DNA of 64,000 bases from Sclerodactyla briareus. Taxonomy: Eukaryota; Echinodermata; Holothuroidea; Dendrochirotida; Sclerodactylidae. Shown here piece after piece: positions 24,470 through 33,718 of this stretch. The number at the start of each line of letters is the position of its first letter. The first letter of the stretch is position 1. Made by a program: the position numbers and the translations under genes. The notes under the pieces are model-generated. The model was not told where the DNA came from, did not search any database, and was given only the letters and a program-made list of their open reading frames with translations. The DNA lies in assembly GCA_026419785.1 (NCBI GenBank), contig JAODTK010005560.1, positions 101,919 through 165,918 on the forward strand. Direction: 5' to 3'.

Positions 24470-24545
24470 CCATCATGGGCGGCGATCGCGGGGGGGGGGG
24501 GGGGGGGACGTTCCCCCCCCCATATTTTGTGAGGGGGGTCAATAC
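24470..24545. repeat. G-run/C-run core repeat, second copy
   Basis: CATGGGCGGCGATCGCG, an 18-base G run, GACGTT and a 9-base C run, then ATATTTTGTGAGGGGGGTC. Same plan as 19160-19262. The ATGGGCGGCG word also opens the repeat at 23800. Confidence 0.75.
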
Positions 24546-25194
24546 ATTAAATCAAATGTCCCCCAATATGCTGCGGACTAATGGAAGAAAAATAGGATCA
24601 AAGTACCGTACGGCCATAACACAAAGCCGACGCATATTCTAATCAGATCGCCTAAATTTCATGTTGCAAGCCGAACAAAAAATAGGTTTTTGTGGTTCAG
24701 AGTGTCATCTACAAAGTGCGGTGAACAATATGGGGGAGGCCACAAGGAGAATCTGGTTTGGGGCACGATTCATGTTGCCATCTTTCTACCACTGCACATA
24801 ACCGATGGCTGGAGTAGTTTAGAATATTCCTAACAGACTGGCTTTGCCAGCCTGACGCACTGCTTCTTGATAAAAGTTGAAAAATATATGCAATGGGGAA
24901 AACAACGGGACAGGGGATCGTGCACATCAGTATAACGGAGGTTACGTGATTGGACGTTGCACCACTATAGGCGCACGGCTGGCGGGGCAAAAAAATTCGT
25001 AGAAATTGTTTTTGTTTAAGGGTTAGCAAATCTGAAGAAGGGGCAAAATTTTCTGCTGAATGGCGAGTTTTAGATCAAATGCACGGGAAATGCACACATT
25101 TCACAGTGAGTGAGGTTTCGAGCAAATTTTCAAGATGCGGGCATCCCATTGGAATGGAGTCCTACGTGGGGCAGCGGAAGTAGGTAGGAATGGA

Positions 25195-25765
25195 GGTACA
25201 CAATGAAAATGTAAGGAATTAACATCGAACAGTTTTCTGAGATTCATTGCCAATTTCAGTGAATCAGATGTTGCTTACTGCCATTCGGCCCGGGGGTCTC
25301 TAAAACGAAAAATATTCGTGTACGCTACGCGTCCACCGATGGTGGCGCGAGTTGTAATGATATACATAGATCAGTTCCTTCAGAACGTTTCTTGAAATTA
25401 AAGCTCCGGAAAATTCTTTGTCAATTTTAGGGATGTTGCTTACTGCCATACGGCCGGAAAATGCCGCTCACTGCAATCTGGGGGGTCAGTCAAACGAAAC
25501 ATTTCCTTGTCATCTACCAGTATCATGGTGGCTCGAAGTGTAAGGAATAAATATCGATCGGATCTTCAAAAACGTCCTTGAATGTAATTTCGGACATTTA
25601 TTGTCATTTTAGGGATGTGGGTAGCTGCCATATCTGCCTCGGTAGTGCCGCTTTTCCTTCCGGCAATCTGGGGGTCTGTAAACGAAAAATGTTCTGGTAC
25701 ACTACGCCCCAGTCAATGGTGGCGCTACGCTTAGATGGTGCAACCCCCCCCCTCCCCCACCCTCA
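25195..25765 (+). repeat. Minisatellite-like array, three units of about 165-180 bp
   Basis: Units marked by GATGTTGCTTACTGCCAT-like starts near 25267, 25432 and 25613. Each then has a CGGCAATCTGGGGGTC-like block, AAACGAAAAAT..., a TGGTGGCGC...-like block, AAGGAATAAA and a TCAATTTTAGG end. Related single copies occur at 20521-20600 and 28230-28335. Confidence 0.75.
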
Positions 25766-26100
25766 ATATTCAACACAGATCGCCGTCCCTGGGGTCCATG
25801 CACTCACGGGGAACATGAATGCGAGTATATAAGCTATATCGATCCTGCCTACTGAAGCTAGCCGATCCGTGTCACGAGTGAAAAGTATACCCAAGTATCA
25901 ATTTTCACAAATTACCTGTTCTTACTGATAATGGCCTTCTGATTGGTACCACTAACAGTACCGTCGGTTCTTATTACTCCTTGTTCCTGTTTTTATTCTT
26001 CCCGTCTTTGACTTGTATACCTAATCACAACATAATAATGATAGTAGGAAACACGTATACCAAGTATGAGCTTCAGCCGCCTAGGCCTGTTCGAGTTACA

Positions 26101-26168
26101 AAACACACATACACACACATGCACGCACACACGCCAGCACACACACTCACACACACACACACACACAC
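26101..26168. repeat. (CA)n microsatellite
   Basis: Imperfect ACACAC run containing CATGCACGC, CCAG and TCACTC interruptions. Confidence 0.97.
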
Positions 26169-26500
26169 GTCGCGCTCGCGCAGCGCCTAACTCTGTAGGG
26201 GGGGGGATGGGCAAATCCCGCATTTTCTATGGCGAGAAGGGTGGGTGTAGCTAAAGAGCGGCCCCGCATGGCACCTGCTCGTAGTCGCCTACCGCCCGAA
26301 CCATCATTCATCACATCGGTTGAAAAGGGGGTGAAATCTATGCCAAAGTAGTCGGCAGGTATACAGTATGGCATTCGGCTATGATGAATCAATCGGTCTA
26401 GGTACCGGTATGTGGGGCCGTGCTAATCTCAAGTATATTGGCATATATTGGTATATTGGATCGAGAGAACGGGTGTTGCCCCTTTGTACTTAGGGGATAA

Positions 26501-26657
26501 ATACGAGGGTGCCGAGGTCGTTTGTTGCATTTAAGACCGATGATGACGTAATGTGGAGGCTTAAAACCCCGAGCCGAAGGGCCGAGGGGTTTTGCCTCTA
26601 CGATGACGTCTTCAGAGGTCTTGAATGCAACCAAAGACCGAGGCACCCTCGTTTGTA
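26501..26657. mobile_element. Long hairpin (foldback) MITE
   Basis: The left half begins ATACGAGGGTGCCGAGGTCG and the right half ends CCGAGGCACCCTCGTTTGTAT. The two halves pair almost throughout. Arms include TTGCATTTAAGACC against GGTCTTGAATGCAA, GATGACGTAATGTGGAGGC against GCCTCTACGATGACGTC, and AAAACCCC against GGGGTTTT, meeting at an apex near 26572-26586 (GAGCCGAAGGGCCGAG). It is about 157 bp long and has no coding capacity. It is typical of a non-autonomous palindromic element. The target-site duplication is not clear. Confidence 0.85.
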
Positions 26658-27711
26658 TCGCCATTCATAAATACAACTCGAAAACGTATAAAAAGAAAAT
26701 TGGAAAAAAAATAATGAGTTTTACGGCGATTTTTCTGTTCAATAAACATTCTCCTAAATCGGGTCAGTGACTTCCATAATGGCGGTCCTCGATACTAATA
26801 GGCAGAGCAACGCGCAAAACGATTATAGTTCGAATCAAAGGTTGGAGTGTCTACTGTGGTCATTTTTACACAACATACAGCGTAACCCACTGTATGCAGT
26901 TTTGCATGTTCATGATTGAAGAGCTGAACCTTGTACTCAACCCAAGTCCACGAAGAAATTTGAGCCCGACGTGCGGCAAGATTGCAATCTAGCAAAAACA
27001 CCTAAAACAATACGATCGCAGCCGCAGATAGACACCTTAGGTTCATATAACCAAGACATACCAGGTACTCCTGCTGGTTGGGAGTAATGTATTTTTCATT
27101 GTTTTTAAGGTTCACTCATTTCGAAACCGACAACTGTGTAGTCTACTGTAGAGCCTAAACGTTTTTTTGGCAAACGTAATAGCCACTGATCACCTTCGAG
27201 ACGGTGACCCGGCCAAACATTACCCTGCTGGGTATTTCGAAGGCTCCTTGATACAGTGTAGGAGCTATTTGCACTGCCACGACCTATTGTCCCATTATCC
27301 CAGACTAATCATTTCACAACCATGGGCACTAGTTAGCGGCGTGGTGTTCGCCGTTGGACCTAATATTTGCCAATATGAGCGTCGCCTAGCCCTGTATTTG
27401 GTGAGCCATGACAGGCTGCAGTATTTAGCGGTGTTAATGTTGTGTGTGCGTACAATTCGAGCATAGCAGCGGGCGCGGGCTCTGTACAAACATTTGTGTG
27501 TGATACGTAGCTTGTTTTCACATCAGTACAGTGTCAGACTGTATTGTGCGTGACTGCGCAAATGTTACTGTAGACTGTATGAATGTACAATTGGAAATTG
27601 TTGCTGTGAGTGAAGTCACAATGTATTACCATGGCAACTATCCAAAACAAAGGTTGATATGTTTTTCAAATTGACTTTGTGTGCTGGCTTGTACATGTAG
27701 GTACAGTAACT
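26658..27711. other. Non-coding stretch, nothing recognised
   Basis: A 99-codon plus-strand frame (27167-27466) has no recognisable domain. Otherwise AT-rich sequence with stops. Confidence 0.4.
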
Positions 27712-27858
27712 ATGGCCTGCACCCCATCTAACATCAGATTTACAGATGATCAGATATTATCCACAGTCACAGAATATGCAAAGCACCCTACCCTCGATTC
27801 AATCGATACTGGTCTCGATTCAACTCTTTGGCCAATAAGATTGCAGCAACTAATAGAG
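27712..27858 (+). CDS. Possible first coding exon, product unknown
   Basis: ATG (27712) opens 49 codons, MACTPSNIRFTDDQILSTVT then YAKHPTLDSIDTGLDSTLWP..., ending LQQLIE exactly at a GAG|GTATTT donor-like site (27858/27859). An acceptor-like TACATGTAG lies 12 bases before the ATG. Composition is protein-like and not repetitive. I do not recognise the protein and find no second exon. In the unspliced reading a stop follows four codons on, and an AATAAA lies just beyond (27878), so a short unspliced frame of 53 codons is an alternative. Confidence 0.3.
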
Positions 27859-28224
27859 GTATTTATGAATTTTCAATAAAGACCAACATATCGTAATAGA
27901 ATGGGTTCACATCCGTTGCACGGATAATTTGGCGCTAGGCCAGCAGACAAAAATAGGATGTTCGTGGAAAACCGCTACTCACAAGTATTTCTAGGCGATT
28001 ACTTCATTCCGTCGGTTTCCTAAATATTGATGTTCTGAGCTGACCTCAAGGTCTTCGTTCGAAGTAGACCTTATCATGTTGCATGGATCTAGTATTTTTC
28101 ACAGACTAATTTTATTCTCATTGCTTGTGAAGTGAGACATGAGATCAATGTTTCACAGCTGGTATATAGTACAGCTCAAAACAGGGCCATTTTGGAAGAT
28201 TGTAAAGCTCGAAAAATGGCTTGT

Positions 28225-28335
28225 ACGATCAGTGCCAACCAGTGGTGGCGCTACGCGTAGATGGTCCACACCAATACACTCACCATTGTATGACCGATTT
28301 GACCCCCCTCCCCCCTCCCCCCCCCCCATCCTTGC
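28225..28335 (+). repeat. Dispersed repeat related to the 25.2-kb array end
   Basis: CAGTGGTGGCGCTACGCGTA then GATGGTCCACACC..., followed by CCCCCCTCCCCCCTCCCCCC, matches CAATGGTGGCGCTACGCTTA then GATGGTGCAACCCCCCCC at 25714-25760. Confidence 0.75.
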
Positions 28336-29229
28336 GAGACTTCCTGCAGATGCCCATGCAGGCTGGGCATCGAGGCATCCCGCAAAAGGAATTATTCATC
28401 GAGTTTGAGGATAGATAAGGATACTATGATCATCGAAAATATGTCGTTAACAGGGAAAAGAACCGCAGAATTCCCCGTCGGACAAGAAACATTTGGGCTC
28501 ATCGATCTGCCCTAATTGTAGTCGGGCTGCGCTGCGATTCTGGGTTTATAATTTTGGTACTTATTTTGCGTCGCCATTCCTCGAACAACCGCAATGGGAA
28601 TTGGTTCCCTAAATTTCTTTTTTGCTTCGTTCCCGCCCGCCGGCCCTCACAAGGCCACGAATATCCGTAGCCTGATCTACCTGGTCCGGTAATTGGTGAT
28701 CTTTTAACCTTTCCCCAGATCTGGCAGCCATGTAAACACTACTAAATACAGTATCGAGGTCATATAGTGGATAACCAATCATTTACGACTGGAATCCTCA
28801 TGGAATGCGTATCCCCTTTTTTCGAGGATTTGTTCTCCCCCTCGAACGCTCCTAACTATCTCCTAAGCAGTTTCTCAAGTTGGTACATTCCTGATATAAT
28901 TAATATATTCAATGTCATGCGAATCCGATAACGAGAATGGACGCGGAACGCATTTGAAACTAAGAACATTGGATGTATGACCCTATAGCAATTGTCTCAT
29001 TGAAACTAGAAGAAAGTGGCAGACTGGGATTATATCCACGAAATTTGATTCGTCATAGGGTAAAAAGGGGATGTAAAAAAAAGGAGGATGACTTCCGTGT
29101 GACTGTCTACTCAAACCAAGCGTACTGCGAGTTCTGCGAAAGGAATTTGGGTTGGTACATCTTTGCAACATTTGTTGTTCGAAAAAGGAATGTGCGCTTT
29201 TCTGTACTCAACACGTTGTAGTTAACTAC
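28336..29229. other. Non-coding stretch, nothing recognised
   Basis: Short frames only, up to 82 codons, without recognisable motifs. Confidence 0.4.
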
Positions 29230-29750
29230 GCATTGAATCATCAAATGATATCCAAGTAACCTTGAAAAGTTTGCCAAGGAATGTGGACTATGTTTTCCCA
29301 TAACTTCTAAACCCCTATCATCTATGTTGAGTGTTTCAACATCAAGTGATATGACCTCGAATGGGCCGTTCAAATGACTTCCAAAAATTTCGACAATAGA
29401 TGCTGACTAAATATCTCACTTTTCATCGGCAATTGCATGTACTGTTCGAAAGATATGAACATTTATGTAATTTGACCTCACTGACCTTTGTTGGATAACC
29501 TCTAAATTACCTTCAAACTTCCCTACAGAAATTTTGCCCACATCATTCCAACTTTCAACCTCTCATAGCATCTACGGTTTAATATATTAATATTCAGCAC
29601 CTTGAACTCAAATGACCTCGAACGAGCGCCCAATTGCCAAATGTTGTCAATAGAGTTGAAAACTATTCCCACTTTCACTTCAGAGAATCTACGTTTTAAT
29701 GATATTCAAGCTTTGGAGATTCGAACTCCTTCCAAATAACTTTGTGATTG
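29230..29750. repeat. Diverged tandem repeat, about 250-bp period
   Basis: Successive segments carry the same ordered words: (CCTATCATCTATG or CATAGCATCTACGG or GAGAATCTACG), then TTNAAT.TTNAAC..., then ATGACCTCGAA(T/C)G(G/A)GC and CAAATGNNTTC/GTC, and TCGACAATAGATG or GTCAATAGAGTTG. Units begin near 29314, 29565 and 29690. Confidence 0.55.
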
Positions 29751-32710
29751 TATTGGAACACTCGGATATTCAGTTTGAATTCTTTATAAATAGAGTCAGT
29801 ACACAGACAGAAAGAACAGCCTATAATACTAGCTCACTGTGTAACTGACCCTGGCTGAGTTATAGAATAACATTTTCCTGCTCACCTGTTGCCTGCCCTT
29901 CAGAAGATCGTGAGTAATGTGAATAAACCTCGCATGATAGCTCATGTGAAATTGCTGTGAGGAAGACTATTAGATAATTATTTAGATTTAAGGAAATATA
30001 TCACACTGCGCAAACTCACCCTGGCTAGCAGTGAACCGCATCCATCGGTCACGTGTCAACCTTTAGCATGTTAGTTTATAAGTTATAAACTACGTGGCGA
30101 ACGGACGAACAGACGCACGACGGGTAGCATTATTTTATATCGCTGCTCACCCCAGCTAGCAAATCATACCGACGGATATAAAGTGGATTCAGAGGTGGGT
30201 CCATTCCTCAACTCGAGGTACAGGAGCTTCCTGCCCCCGGAGCGACAGCAAGAAAGAACTGATTACCATAATTAAAGAGGACATGGAGACAACCAAGAGT
30301 GGATTCATCACTGAACTTAGCTCACGAACAGGGAAACATCTAAGGAGTTACTAAGTATGATGTCATAGAGCCGGCCATCATTGGCCTTTTCTGATGAAGG
30401 GAGCATTTTGGCAGTTTTGTAGTCCATACGCCGCGAAGGAGAGCAGTGCAGATCTTAACAATTGGAGTGATGTGCTCAAACTTCTTGGTAGATGTGAAAA
30501 CCCAAGCTAGCAGCAGTGTTTGAAACCGGTTGACCGGAACACAAAGAGGAGCGCAGTGGTGTTATCAAGACGGGAGATCGCTAACGGCAAAGTGCATATT
30601 GACAGAATGGCAGATCGAAGAATGATTTCCTGATTGAACTCATATTCCTGATATAAAAATTTGAAGACGGTCACAACTTCCTTATTTGGGGTGCTCCGTC
30701 ACAGTGTTGTCAAACATAACTCGCGAGATCGCGTGCAATAGGTACAGATTTTTTTCTTTTGTCGGTGCATTATAGGGGGCACAAGCAGGACTCAGTTGTG
30801 CTTCATTGAGCCTTAGTTTTTTCAATCCCTTTATTGCTTGATATCGTCCGACAGGCCTCAAATCGTTGTCGGGCAAGGCTTTCGGCGTCAGCGAGTTCAG
30901 CTTATAAGAAAGATGTACCTGTGGTATCTTCGACATAACAGTGGCATGCTTATGCTGTGCTTGTGGGCAATTTCGAAACAGACACGCGCGTATAACAGAA
31001 TGAAAATTGGGGCTTATCACAGAACCATGACGAACACCAACATGTATGCAGTAGACTCTCTGCAATTTCTCCAGTCTTGCAATATGACTGGATCCCGTCC
31101 CTGACAGCTGTTCTGAACCAATTGATGAAGACGAGGATATGCAGCACAGTTTTGAGCGGGCAACACGAGAGTCGCTCGAAAGAGGTAGGGGAATCCCACG
31201 AAGATGTAACAAGCGCACTCGTAAACGTCGCAGTGCTACGGGCAAATCTCGTACACTATAAATAGGCCGAGATTTACTATGTTTTAATTATTTCTTGCAA
31301 CTGATTACAGATTTTTGAAGTGATTTTTAAGAAGGATATTTTATTCATATTCCAATCGCTCTGCTCTTGAAAGATCCCAACAACGGCATTCAGAAATCAG
31401 AATAATCCTCGGCCCAGACTATAATAGCTACCACAACAGCCTTGGAGGTTGTCAATATGAAAAGTGTTGAGCAGCGGCGCACTCAGCTGTGTGATAAGTT
31501 CTTGTGTGTCATTGAGAGGTACCTCGGAGTCAAAGCGAACGGCGATTACACATGGACTTACGCACAGTCGCCTCTGCAGCATCACCGCAGCCCAATGATG
31601 TGTAATATCTGCTCTAGCCTTTCTCCTTGTCCTGGTCGTAGTAGTATATTACTCATGATCTTGCTGAGTTGAATTTCTATTTGTGAATATTATTATTGTA
31701 CATTTATTATTTATACATGATGTTTTTATTATTCGATTTCTGTTTTCTCGAAATGTAGATAAAGGAACGGTGTTGGTTCATGGGAAAACGGACGCGTACG
31801 TAAATAGGTAACATAAACTCTACAAAATAATGGTTTGTTTTTTGTTTTTTTTCAATTTCTCCTAATCAAGTTTCGACCTGACATATTGAAATACGGATTG
31901 AATACTCCGGCATTTATAAGTTTTAGCAAATATCAAATCATGAGTTCTTCATGATGTATATTATTAGTTGTCCAGTGTGAACCAATCAGGTGCACTCGAA
32001 TAGTTACCATCGCAACGCCATGAAAAATTATATGCGTTCCCACTAAACTATGACAACATATATATATAGGACACACTAGTTGACATTATCATTTCGCTGC
32101 TCAGGTCAGAATATTGGCTGTATTCACGTAAAAAACCTTGGTTCTCCAGACTCTCACTCCGATCCCTTGTCTCATAAACTATTTCACGGAAACATCGTGA
32201 TAGATTAATCAGAATATTTCTGATCCCTTCAAATGATCGTTCAGTGTCACCTTCCTTGACATTTCATGTACAGGCCACCGCAATAATGTGATTGATTCCT
32301 CTCATCATAAGCGAGGCATGAAGTGAAGCTTGCGAATCTGGAAGCCTTCGTAAATTTTGCCCGATGTTTCGGGGGATTCGGCTCCCTGGTCATGACAATT
32401 CGAACACGAGAGCAGCAAGTGAGAAAACAAGAGTCGACTACAAAAGGGTACGTTCGGGAACTGTTCTCGTTCGCAAATATCACACTACTACCTCGGCAGG
32501 TGGAGCGGTGGGTGAGATCGGAAGGGAAAAAATAATATTTTCACATGATCAGAACATTACGTCCTTGATAAAGCGCACGAAGTCATATAATATCTCAAAC
32601 AAGTATAGTTGGAGAAACTCGTTACTTGGAGGCCACTCTACCTGGTAGTTATTGTTATCACGAATGAAATAGAAGCAGATATGTGCCTTGGAGACATGCA
32701 GGTTTGATTA
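29751..32710. other. Non-coding stretch with decayed frames
   Basis: No confident gene. Both strands around 30.68-31.26 kb carry open frames: a 187-codon minus-strand frame (30682-31245) and, opposite it, plus-strand pieces of which the last (31088-31260) reads PIDEDEDMQHSFERATRESL then RGRGIPRRCNKRTRKRRSA and ends at a stop. That acidic-then-basic tail looks more protein-like than its mirror image, but I cannot name a family. The rest is AT-rich. Confidence 0.3.
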
Positions 32711-32734
32711 GTGCAAGCCAGTGCTGTAGTAATC

Positions 32735-32880
32735 AAGGTAAGGAACTCGGACCAATTCCGGACTCAACGACTCTGACGGGCCGAACACTCGTGACTCAGG
32801 GCTCATTGGACTCGACATAACCTTCAAGACTTCGGACTCAGGACTCGGACTCACCCGTCCGGACTCAGGAAGTGCGTTTC
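32735..32880. repeat. GGACTC-rich left subterminal region
   Basis: At least seven GGACTC or closely related words (GGACTCAACGACTC, GTGACTCAGGGCTC, CGGACTCAGGACTCGGACTC). Matching blocks occur at 35030-35090 and, by duplication, at 36540-36603. Such subterminal arrays are candidate transposase binding sites (inference). Confidence 0.8.
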
Positions 32881-33531
32881 CAGCAGAGTTCAGAGATGAG
32901 TCATGCAATTTTTTCTTCTTTTTGAATTCAAAGAAATAGAACTGTAGGAAGTGTGAAGTTGCCTTGATTGCAAAAAAGCCTATTCAGTCATTGAGTCTTA
33001 CAGACTCTCAGGCATACAGTTCATCAGGACGGCACGCCATAAAATGTACTGAAAGTTTTTGCTCCACAAGGCAGAGGATACGAAATATAGAGGCATACTA
33101 CCACAATGTTTACATACTGGAGCAAGTGGCACGATTTCCCACAGATTTGTCAAGGCAGCCTCAGCACTCAATCGCCATACAGAGATGAAGTTGGTATCAA
33201 TAACATAGCATATTCCAGTGGTGTGTGTACGATTTGGTTGGAGAAAGGCTTGTTTTGAAGTGTGAAAATCCTGAGGTGAGAACTCTTGTCCTATGTAGTG
33301 TTGTGGGTACCGTTGCGCGATATCAACGAGCAATTGATTTCGATGTTTCAAGTTTGTACCCATGGACGATACCATCGACTAAATGGTTGGAGGGTCTTCT
33401 AGTACCCTAGCCTAAGTTAACTGCAATCGTTGTTCTCTTGACAGATGAAAGCTAGATATGAATTTCGTACATTGCGCATAGGGACTGGAGTGTGGCCAGA
33501 TATAGGCTACACCGGGGTGAGCTGAGATTTC

Positions 33532-33594
33532 GCACAACTGGTTACAACATTTGTCCAAACATGACACCCAAAGTAAGACTGGCGCCAGTTGTGC
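33532..33594. repeat. Short inverted repeat inside the hAT element
   Basis: GCACAACTGG (33532-33541) pairs with CCAGTTGTGC (33585-33594) across a 43-base loop. Confidence 0.7.
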
Positions 33595-33718
33595 AAAATA
33601 TCAATACATGGGGAATGTTGTGGTGAGGGTTAGTGTTTAAGGATCAGGTGGGTAGTAGTTTAGCAGAGAAGTTGGGAGTAAGAGCCAGGAGCTATTTAGA
33701 TGGGGGATTGGAGGGTAC

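Noticed and set aside
26101-26168. CRISPR-like or other functional repeat array
   Set aside because: It is a simple CA microsatellite without spacers; none of the tandem arrays in the window has unique spacers of regular length.
29700-29735. tRNA T arm (AGTTCGAATCT in reverse)
   Set aside because: It lies inside a diverged tandem repeat and has no A box or stems nearby.
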